A stretch of DNA of 64,000 bases from Panorpa germanica (Eukaryota; Arthropoda; Insecta; Mecoptera; Panorpidae), in NCBI GenBank assembly GCA_963678705.1, contig OY783218.1:8938152-9002151 (forward strand). Direction: 5' to 3'. The position numbers were made by a program, and so were the translations under genes. Shown here in pieces: positions 36,050-48,600 of this stretch (its first letter is position 1; each line of letters begins with the position of its first letter). Under the pieces are notes generated by a model. It searched no databases. It saw nothing but the letters and a program-made list of their open reading frames with translations, and was not told where the DNA came from.

Positions 36050-36612
36050 TGTCATAAATTCTTTGATGACTTATTTTGTAACTTTTTCTTTGACGTCAGG
36101 CGTCATGAATTTGACTAGCGTGATATTTATTTCTTAATTTATACGCTAATAAAATTATAATTAAATACAATTTAAGGTTAGGATTTTATTTGCCAATAAT
36201 ATAACAATTAGAGAAAAAATTAAAAAATAAGTTCCGAAGTTTCAGCTTGTAAAAAAGAATAAAATAAAATTTATTATATTAAGTATAATATTTTATATTA
36301 AATAAATATAGTAATTAATATAAATAAAGTATAATACTGACACGATGTCTGGGCATTAAGCACATTCAAAATAAAAACTAAAACAGTGCAAGAAACGCTT
36401 AATCATTTCTATGACTTAAATTTAAGGTACATAAAATTAAAGCAAAAACTTAAAATTAAAACAGTATGTGGCCTTCTTAGACGTTAAGAGTGTTTAAAGA
36501 CAGTACAGTCTCTAGTGTGTGTCGCTAGTGTAGCAGTAAAACCATTTTTACTCTTATAAGGAACTATTTTCTTATTTCTAATGTAATATGTACCACTAAT
36601 ACATAAACGAAT
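36050..36612. other. 3' flank of the ETS gene
   Basis: AT-rich. It should hold the 3' UTR of the minus-strand ETS gene. No clear AATAAA on that strand was found near the stop. No other gene was seen. Confidence 0.4.
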
Positions 36613-39600
36613 CTAATTAAAGCTACTAGTTCTATGTTCGAATCCCCCAGAGTACGGCCAATATGGCGGCACCGAAGGAAACAATCCGTGTCCAGCATGT
36701 TGGTGACCAGTTTGAACTGCTGGTGACATCTTGTGGCAGGGTGGTGCACCAGGAGGTGCTGTAGGGTAAAGTGCAGACCCTAGCTCGCTGTGGTGGTGTG
36801 TATACTTGTGCGAGAAGCCCCCCATGCCTGTTAGTGATTCAGATACTGGAACTCCTGGAGGTACAGGAGTACCGGGGGCTCCTCCTGAATTCTGCGCTTG
36901 ACAAGCGGCCATCAGACCGTGGAAGTCGAACTTATAGGCGTAGCGCTTGCCGTGAACTTTTGTCATGATGTTTTTATCATAGTAATACCTGGAAACAATT
37001 AAAATTGATTTTAGAAACATCTATTCTACTTCGTTTTTGCATATAGCATAATTTTATCAGAACAATACAGTAAAAACGCAGTCTATGAGCACTTTAAGAA
37101 TATAGTGGTACCTCGGGTCACGAACGCCTCTAGTGACGAACCAAGAGAAGTGGAAGAATTGTGGTTAGTTTGGAATATTGAAAATCAGCTTGTTGGACAT
37201 AGTGTTAATGGAGCCTAATATACGAGAAGGCTTTACTTTTGCATGGATATAGAATACTTTAAAGTAAAAGTTTAACCTTATGAGAAAGTGTAGTAATACG
37301 AAACAACTCTAATACACTATACTGCAAAATCGGCATTGCAAATAGTCTGTGAAAGCTTTCACATAAAAATAAAAATATTATTACTTATAAGCATCTATCT
37401 ACCTCACTCTTACTCATTATTTCATATTCATCCCTTAACAACAGAATCCATATTGTGCACCCATAGCAGGTATTGAGACGTTCCTTTTGACTATCTTAGG
37501 TTTAAAAACGGTTTACAGAGTTTAAATTACATAAGGCGATAATGTTTAGGACGTGGTTTACTTTACTGTATTTAGTATGAAAAGAGAAGTATAGATCCTT
37601 TTTAGGGTTAGAATAGGTCTAAAATTTCGACACGGGAGAGTCTAAAGATTTGAATGAAAAAGAAATATTGTCCATTATTCTATGTAAAGAGAAATTCAAT
37701 TGTATCTAATCCCAATTGCCTGCTTAAATCAATTGTTTCTAGTAACAATTGTTTAGCTCTATATTTTGGTGTGGTCCAGTAAATAAGTTGGTGAAGTGTC
37801 CTGTTTTGTGACGTTTCTAATACTATTACTCTTTAATTATAGTTCGCATCAACTTTATCTTCATTTGTATTCCGACAGATGGTGTGGTTTTGATATTTGT
37901 AGCCGATAAAATAGACATTTATGTGAGAAACTGAACTGTATATGAACTCTTTCATGACAAAAAAGTCATAAGTATCTTCAATATGATGGCAAAGTGACTT
38001 CAAAATGATTACTGGGGCTCTCTTTGTTTTACGGGCATATTGGCAGCAGCATTTGTAACGTATATTTAAAAGTGGCATTGATTCTACCCTGGGTGATTCT
38101 GATATTGAGAAATTGCGAAGTCCGGAGAAGTTTTAGAACTTAACCGGAGTCTAGGCTCGGTATGTATTTTACGAAATTGCAAAGTTTACTTTCTTATGGT
38201 AAGATAGATAGGTTTTTCAGCATGCTACTCTATTCTAACCTCTAAACTGCTAATGCTAAGGATCTTGATGCGCAAATATTCTATATAGTATAAAGTATAT
38301 TTAAATTGAAAGGTTTACCTTAAAGCCCGACTTAATTTATCGTAGTTCATATTCGGTTTCGACTTCCTTTCGCCCCATCTTCGAGCAACCTCGTCTGGAT
38401 CTGTCAGTTTGAATTCTCCATTGGCTCCCTCCCAAGTGATACACGCAGCATTCGACGAATCAGCTAACAACTCTAACAGAAACTGCCAAAGTTGAATCTG
38501 TCCCGATCCTTGCGCAACCAATCCCCGACTTGCGGCATTCAGGAGATGAAATGGATCTACAAACAAGAGGAAAAGAGAAAGATATATTTTATTAGTAGTG
38601 TATAAGAATGAGATATTGTATAATCCACGGACGCGGCCATTTTGAATTATTGTGGTTTAAGCAGTGACAGCTGGTTTTATATCAAGGTGTGTTTTATATA
38701 AATTATTGTTGATTTCCTAGAATTAGAAAGGTGTTCTCTTTCATATAGTGTTTCGAAACTCGGTTTTTATCGGTTAGATGCATATAGAAACTTATGTGGT
38801 ATTAAAGTGTTATTAGTAAGACATGTTTTAAAATAAACGATGTAATTAATTCCAATAGGTCGAATATAAGACCTAATTCCTGCTACAGTGCTGGATCAAT
38901 TCCACAAACTACACGGTCTCTACAAGCTCGATCAGGTGTAAAACTCATATAGACACTTCGGTGAAGTACGCAGTCGATTCGACTAGTGGGGTCAATCAAA
39001 ATTCGGTATTAAATCGACATGACTAATCAGCATATTCTCAGTAAACATTTTGGTGTCACGTTGCCATCATATTGAAGATGCGTATGATTCTTTTGTCATG
39101 AAAGAGTTCAGTTTCTCACAGTCGTTCATATGAAATGCCTATTTATCGGCTACAAATGGCGAAACCTCGGAATACAAATAAAGATAAAGTTGATGTGAAC
39201 TATAATTGAAGTGCAACAGTGATAGAAACGTCACAAAAAAAGACACTTACCAAATTGTTTACTGGGTTTAAACTAGTATTTAAATGACGTTAGATTAAAA
39301 GAGTATCTAGCTTAAATATTATTACATAATATAGAAATGTATCATTTAGTGATTTATATTGAAGTCTTAATATCGGAAACGCAACCTTGTTTGAAAATCA
39401 TTCAAATGTATGTATCTGATGTATAAAATGCTTACAAATAAGATATGTCAAAGGATTTAAATAAAATTTATTTTAACAAATAGATTAACTGATATGTTTT
39501 CTAAATCATAACAAAATTTTAGCCATAACAAATACTTATTTTATTTTGAAATTGTAATCTGTCAAAGGGCAATTTTGGTTCTATAATATGTAGTGGCCAA

Positions 39601-42600
39601 TATCGTTTCCTTCACGCTTCTGTATTTCATAGTTCTATGCGTTAAATGGATTATATTCTAAATGTAATAACAATTTTATTAGTCAGTATTAGTTGGGTCC
39701 AACACCATGTATGGAACCAGCACCAGCAATAGTTGCAGGGCTTTGGTGATTGAACTAATATCGGAAATGGGCCGACGGTAAATAAATAATAAAAAAATTC
39801 TGTAACAAAACAAATGTGAAACCACATACAGCAAAAAAATAATATCATTTAAACTAAGAAACAGTAAAAAAAAATCAACAAAAAGATATATGTGTGAGAT
39901 AGCCGTATGTTTAATATATTCGGACGTCCTTGCGGTTGAAACTTTGAAACAAATAGGTCAATTATAAAACCATTTAATATCTAATAATACCGACGCCAAC
40001 AAATTCGACAAAAATAAAAATAAACCTTCTAATAATTCTGCGAATTTGAAACTAAATATAAAACAATAATTACACATGTACTGTCCGATTTGTCTAAAAA
40101 AAGAATACCAACTTCCTAAACCATTTAATTCCCAACCGCAGACCTCGCACGGTGAGGCAACCGAGCAGTTACAAAATAATTTATTATTTTATATAAAAAC
40201 ACATAAAAAGTATTTACAAATTCTAAGAACTATAGAAAATAGAAAACTAAAAAAATCTTAGGTACGTCTATGAAGAAATATATGTATTGTTAGTTTCACG
40301 GTGTGGGAGAGAGAGATATATTATAGTTTCAATGTTGTCTGACAGGGCGGCGCCTCTGTAGTCAATATGGTTTGTGTATGTGTGTGTGTGTGTGTGTGGT
40401 GGTCTCTGCACCTTCACTTGTCTTTAATGGATTGTGCAACAATTATTGGAATCAATCACGATTCGAGGAATTATAGAAATCAACCACAGATTCTCAACAT
40501 TTGGAATATAATTATTTAAAATTAAGACATTCTTTTAATTACCTTTTTATCGTCTATTAAGACTATTAATTTTATTATTTAATTAGTCGCAATGTATTTA
40601 AGCTACGTGGCAAATATCATTAGTATATATTGAAGGACTTGTGAGGAATACGAAACCTTGCATGAACAGTACAAAATTATGTTACTTTTCTATATCAAAT
40701 TTATATCGTTTTATAATATTTATAAAAACGTTTTTTATTTTTGTTTAAAAATTGTAATTTTTATATTTAAAAGCCAATATCATTTATAAATATTAAATCC
40801 AAATATACAGGTGGAAACTTGTCTTGCAGAGTACTTTCACACTTGCCAGCTTGCCACAAGGTAATTGTAAGGTTTATTATCTACTTTTCATATAGAAATT
40901 GTCTTGCAATGGAGTTTCGCACTTGCTGCAAGGTATTCCCAAGTTTTATTATCCACTTTTCATATTGGAAATAAACTTGAAGTGTAATTGTACACTTACC
41001 AGCTTGCCACAAGCTCATTCCAAGGTACATTTCCATTTATAAATTGCCTTGTAGTGCTATTTCACGCTTGCTAACTTACTACAAGCTAAATAAACTGTTA
41101 CGATGAATTTTGTGACGTCACTCCTATCTAAAACTTGAAAATAGAAGTAAAAAACAATAAGATTAAAAAGAAATTTCATTTTTTATGTGTGTGATAAATG
41201 AGGGATCTGCAATAGGTGACTATAAGGATGGGAGAGGGAGGGGGTTGTGAAGGGGGCTTTAGCAAATCATGAAATCATTGCTCCTTTGCTATATGTTTGG
41301 ATTAAAGTATGTTTTAAATAGCATGTGTATCAGTACCTTAATTTAATAAAGTTTTAGACAAGACTGTAAAATGAAAATCTGAAAAACCCTATTGACTTTA
41401 TGAATAAAACAAATTTAATCTCTATATTTTAGGTACCTTTACTCGCATCTATAAGTTGTAAATTATGTTTTGCAAATGTTTTTAAATTATGGCTATGAAT
41501 AGATCATTCTTGTTTTCGGGATATAAAGTTTAGTTAAAGTAAAGTTAAAGTTAAAGCAGAACATTATTAGGGGCGATAAAAGGCTACGTGCCTAGGAAGC
41601 TCAAGAAATTATAAATAAAAATAAAAAAAAAGTTTATAAATATATATATTGTTTTAAGTGCTAATAACTTTTGAAAGTTAATGCACTCAAATAAAAATTA
41701 GAAATATTAGTGTTAAAATTTAGAAATTAAAGAATGTGAAAATTAAAATATTTAGGTACAAGTACAGTGTACATTTGGAGAATCACTGATATGTTTTAAT
41801 TGTTAAAGCACTAAATCTACTTGGTACAGAAGAAACCACAAGGTTTGGCCGATCGTCACATATGAAGGAACACATCCGCACCCTGTGAAACAGTCGCCGT
41901 GAATAATTTGTTAACAAATCGTATTGTGCGGTCTATTTGAAAGTCTTGTTAAGCAGATCTTGCTTCGACGACTATACGGACACAATAAGACAGGACAAGA
42001 CAAGACTGGACCAGTATAAAGTAGTCTTGTGCGGCCAGGAATGCGGAATGCGGACTCGCCACCTCGTGAGGTGCTTCACGTTTAAGACTATGAATGAATC
42101 ACTTCATGAGATTCACACGATTGGGAAGTAGGACGCTGAACACTGGACGATGAAATATCTTTATTATTACCTAAACTTGTTTACATTGCTCATAAAATAT
42201 GCGTAATAATTTGGTCAATTTGTTTAGAGGCTGAAAATAAAACTGCGATGTGTTGGAACGCCAAGGCTACACTGTTATTCCGAATGTAAATATAACCTTC
42301 TATTTTTTATTTTTAAAGTCGTTTTACGTCGGTCGATTATATTGTCCAGGATTCACATATGAAGCGCATAGAAGCAAAGGGATGTAAGTGGCAAATTTTG
42401 AAAATTTGGTATAATCAGCGCAAACATTAGAATAGAAGATGTACTAAACTATTTAGTGGCACAGAGATATAAGCGAAAACTTGGACAGATTTTACTATAT
42501 AGCGTGAATTCTAAAAACTACTGAAAGAAAACGCCTGTACTATATAATAAAAATAGAAACCTTAAATATTATTTAATATATAAGATATTAATTATTGTTC

Positions 42601-45600
42601 AAACTACGTAAGTTCGGTAGTGACTTATGCCTATAAGAGGCTATAAGAGCTGTATAAATGTAAGATATATTATAAAAAAAATAGTGAGACAGAGTTTTTC
42701 AATGTGTGTTTAGATATTTAAAATATTAGTAATAGAAGCCGAAAATCGCAAACTTATGAATTCTACAAGGTTATTAAGTGCGCAAAAAATATACGTATTT
42801 TTAGCGATAGAATTAAAATTGAAAATATTATATTTTAAGATAATATAATAACATAATTTTTCGCGGCGAAAATATTATATTTTTTCTCGCAGATTTCATA
42901 TCTCGCAACCATTTTTAAACCGATCGGTTCATAACTTGACCTATAAAATGCCGAGAACTCAAAAACCGGTAGTCCAAAGAAAATATGAATTGCAGATCCG
43001 TTTTTCCCCTGATACGTACGTGAGAATTATATATGATAATTTTATTAATATTTAGATTGACAGACGGCGAATATGATCTAAGTTATTAAAATAACTATAG
43101 AACAACAGAAAATAGAAATTAAGTCATCTTAATGTATAATCTTGTTGGCTAGTGAGTTTTTAAAGACTTTCTCAAAGAAATAATGATTTATATACAATTT
43201 GTTAACAGTGTAATTATTAACTGGCTGGATTTCTGCGAAATAAAATCAATTAAAATAAAATCGTTAGCTGTCGGCTAACACTTGCGTTACTGACTTGATA
43301 AATCAAAGTTACGCAACTTGAGGCAGCGACTCAGGCTGACTAATCATCAAAGCCAACTGTAATTAGCGAAGAATATTAAAAAAATTAACAAACTGGCAAA
43401 TAGCGATGATTTTTACCATTATATAACATACTGCTATGAAGAGACGGTGGTCTATGAGATGAAACATGTAGGGCTAATCTTCTAGCAGCTTCCACTTCCT
43501 GGGGAGACACCCCTTGGAGTCGCCACATATCCTGGAGACACAATAAGATCCCTCAGGAACTTAAACACACGATTTATAACTCGTAACAGTCATTGAAATG
43601 ATTTTTAAATGATTCATGGATTTACATATAGAAGTTGAACAGCTTTTTGTTGATTTTTAGTTGGTATTTATTTTAATGTCATGGTTTGTTTTGTGTTCAT
43701 GCTGTTTTTTATACAAATGTTTTGCGGTTTTCTTTTTTTATATTTATTTATTCACTTATATTGAGACGTCGTCGTCTCTGGTCTGTCGTCTGTGACTAAC
43801 GACAATTTTATGTTTTACGTTTTTATGACTATATTTGGTCAAACACTAAATAAATAGTTTTTACAACACCAAATTTAATGCCTATTTTTTAAAAGGAAAT
43901 TTTTTTTAAGCCTAGACACATATGATAAAAGAGAAAAGTCCGCCTCGAGCAAGGACTGGAAACACTTTTATTTTAATATATTTTTGTAAATAGTTCAAAT
44001 TACGAGAGTTCGGCGGTGTCTCATGCTAAAAAGAGATTATGAAAGCTGTATAAACAGCGATTTTTTTAAAAATATTTTCTGATTCTCAGTCAATCTTATA
44101 TGGAGATTATTCAAAATAGCGTAAAACGAGTTATTTTTCTTAAATACGTCGTTTTAGCACTATTTCAACTTTCTGTGATAAAAACTGTAAAAGTTATGAG
44201 AATTTCTTCAGGTTTTTTTTTATTTTTGCTCATAACTCGAATACGCTTCAATAGCAATGTAAACTATAGGCCTAAATCTAAGTAAGGAGGCGGTATACGC
44301 ACATGTCTAGTACATTGTTTTTATGTAGCTATAAGATTTCACAAGTAACAGCGATTTTTTTAAAAATATTTCCTGATTCTCAGTCAATTTTATATGGAGA
44401 ATGTTCAAAATAGCGTAAAACGCGTTTTCTTTTTCTTAAATACGATACGATAGTGAATTTTATCTTATTCATATCTTTAGTATTTAGAAGGATAATAAGT
44501 ATAAGAAAATTAGTGATACAAAGTCTTTTAATTGTATCATAGATTTATGCATCACTTGTTTTAAGCATGCGTCACCACCGTTCTCTTGTAATTTAAACTA
44601 TACCAAAAATATCTCAATTTAATTTAATTTTTCATTATTGTAGTTGCAAACTCTATGTCTTAATCTCTATATATTACATTAACATTTATACAAAATGGCG
44701 GTCACTTTAAAAAAATAAGTTGAATAATATTTTTAATTATATATGTCTTAAGTTTAAATGTAAATTTCAGCTTGTAAAATATAAATAAATAAAAATAATT
44801 ACTTGTAACAGGTAGAAATTTATCTTCCAACACAAGTTTGGTTGGCACTAACTAATTCTAAGGTTCATTTTCTACTATTCATATAGAAATTCAAGATTCA
44901 CATGCTAATAGGTTGCCACAAGCTAATTTCAAATTTAATTTTCAACCTGGGGTATATTAAATATAATAATTTAAATTAAATAAAGATAGCTATTGAAATA
45001 CAATGCAGTGTTACACGTACGAAAAAATTAAAACTAAAATAATAGATGTGAATGGGGTTTTATTTAAATAATACGTTTTGGAATAAATTTGGAAAATATT
45101 AAAAAACAAACTTGTTTATTCATTTATAAATTTTAAATTACGTCACACGAGTTTCTCGATTTATCACAAGTCCCGTCACGTCACGTCACCATGCGTCACT
45201 TGATTCGGTATCTGTATTTAACACGTGTGTCTGAGACGGACGTCGCGGTTTCACTGTGGGCGTCGAGACGCTGCGTTACTGTTGAAGTTACTATTGTTGA
45301 ACTCGATCTGGCGACCTGTCGACCTACCATGTCTACAGTCTGCACATTTATTATCTGACTCGGTTGTTGGGGTGGCAGGGGTTCAGGTTTTTAGGGGTTG
45401 TAACCTTTGACCAAGGGTTTTACTTGTGTATGTTAAATTATTCTTGAAAATGTCAAGTTGATAACACATAATTATTTGTAATCTTGTTATTATTGCAGCA
45501 TTTTGATTTACTATGTACTACTGTAGAAAATTCTCCTGTTAGGTTGCCACAAACTAATTGCAAGATTTGGGGAAGTCTGGTACTTCTAGATGCTAAACCA

Positions 45601-48600
45601 ATTTAATTTAAACTAAGGCATGTAATGGCAAAACCTAACTAATTGCAAGATTCATTTTATACTTCTCTTAATGAAAATTATGTTGTAGTACATCTTCACA
45701 CTTGTTAGCTTCCTACAAATTAATTCCAAGGTTCATTTGTTACTTCTCATAAAGAAAATTATCTTGTAGTACATCTTCTCACTTGTTAGCTTGCCACAAA
45801 CTAATTGCAAGGTTAATTTTCTACTTCTAATAAAGAAAATTGTCTTCCAGTGCAGTTTTACATTTCCTAACTTATATCTACCTCTATTTTCAAAGTGATA
45901 TAGTCGTATATTCTTTTAATACTTATCGCCATTCTTTGAAACACTTGCAAGCTTACTACAAGCTTATCATAGTGTTATATTTTCTACCTTAATAGTTCCA
46001 GCGTATACATTGACACAGGACTCATTAGCTTTATCGTATTAGACAGAGAAGTGTATGAAAATCTAATAGATAAATTTTTAAACTGTTTTTTGTTTAATTC
46101 TGTTTGGTTTTATATGTTGCCATATACTGCCAATTAAAATATCTTCCTACAGGTTATATTTAGGGAGTCGGTGATACATTTGTTACTCATGGTCACTCAG
46201 AGAGGACCTTGCCGGCGGCGTTTTATTTAAATGAATAATAGATTTGATCTCAAATCATCTTTTCATTGAATCTTAAGAATTACAAGTGGTAAATTCGACA
46301 TTTTCAAAGAATTTTGTTAAGAAATAAAAACAACATAATGTGCTAATGATATTTTGTGTCTTGACTGGTCTGTATTTCGAAATCTTGATTGGATCATCTC
46401 GCTTGACATCCTGTAATTGTTATTTGATATATGTTTTCTTCAAGTGGCTGTAAGTTAAGATAGCATTTCTATAGTATAACAGATGTACATTCAAATAACT
46501 ATTCCCGCTAACTAAACTGATTATACGCTATCGCCACCTTAGAAAAGATTTTTGCACTTACATTCGAATGGCTATCTAAGGGATAACAAGATTAATGACA
46601 GCCTTTTTAAACTTAGCTTACAAGCAGATCACAATGCAGTGCAAATTTCAGTTCTATTTTTTTTTATTTTGTTGTAAAATAATTTTTCTACTGTCTGTAC
46701 CGTTTGTAAGTCTCTGTAGCCGCATGTGGCCAGCAAACTGTTTACAATTCTATTAACTGTATTTATTTATTTCCTCCCCCATATCAGATACTACCCCTTC
46801 ATTGTACACAGATCACGGCTTCTCTGGTGGCCTTCGCACCCCCAACTCCCAATACACGCTGATGCCTGATACATTTATATTAACTGTTTTAACCTCTTTT
46901 TTTAATATCATTGATAGCCATACGCAGGCTTTAGAGATTTAATAAGCTTTTGTAAAAAGGATTTTTCACATTCACATACTTATAGCACCTATTTAAGGGT
47001 TGTAAGATCTTTAAAAGTAATTTTCAAGGATTAAACACTACGAGGTTTTGCTTTGGGTAAGGTAACATTTATATTTGTATTTTGCGGAGTTTGTTTTACT
47101 TGTAGAATATCAGTTTGAGTTTCCTGCAGTGTTTTAATATTTAATTTTAATTTTAAATACGTCCTGCGCCAGTAATATATTTCATTTAATATTAACTATT
47201 ACAAACATTTCTTTATTTTTCACAAGTCAAACATTTATTTGACTACTAGGTAAAAGAAGAACACTGTGCCGTCAAGTTTTCCCACTCACTGTTTTTATAT
47301 TTAATTTACGTTTTTATTTAATATTTTAATTTAGATTTCAGGTTTTAAGAATGCATTGTCACATTCGTGTTTTAATTTGAGTTTAGTTAATTGAGCGTAG
47401 TTAGTAATATAAATTTTGACAGTTCGACAGTTGGACAAAATTGAATGTGAAATTATTAAAATTGCAGTTTTTAATAACAATCACAGAAATTCTTTTTACT
47501 TCTTTGTTTTTGACGAACTGACATTGAACTTCTTTTAAAAATAAATCTTACTGCATTTTGAGAGATTGTCAGATTTTGGAGGTTATAATATCCTATAGTA
47601 TTTTTAATTTAGAAACATTAGACCTTGTAAGGTTCTAAAAACCAAAGAAATTCTATTTTTTAATTCCAAATTAAAAATTGTGCAAGGAATGATTACTATA
47701 CAACTTAAATACAAATTTAAAATAGTGAATGCATGGGTCACTTTTGCAATTAAAATAAAAAGTAAAATATATACAGAACATGATTACACAAATTGCTATA
47801 AGCTATACTTTGTTTTTTCTTTTTATATATAGTTTCTCGGGCTTCCTAGGCACGTAGCCTTTTATCGCCCCTAATATTATTCTGCTTCTTCTTATAGGTT
47901 ATATCCAGACAACAAGAATGATCTATTCATGGCTACTATGCAGTTATAAATTTCGGTTTCTCAATCAAAAAGGCGGTGTTAACATGCTATACTATGTTTG
48001 TAACTAAACGTGTGATGAGATTCTATAATAAATTTGATATCATATGTATGAGAAATCGTTGGCCATCACTGCTCTACGAAATCCCTTACAGTTTAGATTA
48101 AGCACCGTATTATTACCATTGTTATAATCATATTATGACGATATTTCTTTTACTGTTTGCAGTATTGGACTCTTAATATATTGCATTATTATATGTTTTA
48201 ACATTTTTATTGCATTGTTCATATATCACCATGTGAGGGGAGAGAAGGAGGGTTTCCCCGAGGATTTGATTCGACTTAATTATCTATTACGATAAGTTAT
48301 AACTTTAGAAATTTATACCCAGAGTAGTTTTATGCTGGGTTCAACTACTAAGTGATATTCGTTGTGTATTATCCTTCTTATAACTTGTTGAAAACTAAAT
48401 TTAGTTGTACCATATTGTAACTTTGCTCCATGTGTGAAATAATCTTTACTTTCATTCATGTAGAATGAGTACTGTTATGTTATTGTTTTAATTTAAAAAT
48501 TTATGCGCAAAACGGAAACAGATGTTTCTAAAACAGACTCGATATCAAAACACCATTACTGTCAAAATGTGCGAAGCGTTATTCTCGCTCTTCCTTTCAT

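Noticed and set aside
36564..36749. Minus-strand ORF overlapping the end of the ETS gene
   Set aside because: Shadow of the real C-terminal exon in another frame.
40076..40261. ORF starting MYCPICLKK, a possible zinc-finger start
   Set aside because: Only one CxxC; the rest is Lys/Asn-rich with no second cysteine/histidine pair.
41937..42131. Plus-strand ORF with [16 protein letters not shown], vaguely like a thrombospondin type 1 repeat
   Set aside because: The tryptophan/WSxCS part and other cysteines are missing and no adjoining exons were found.
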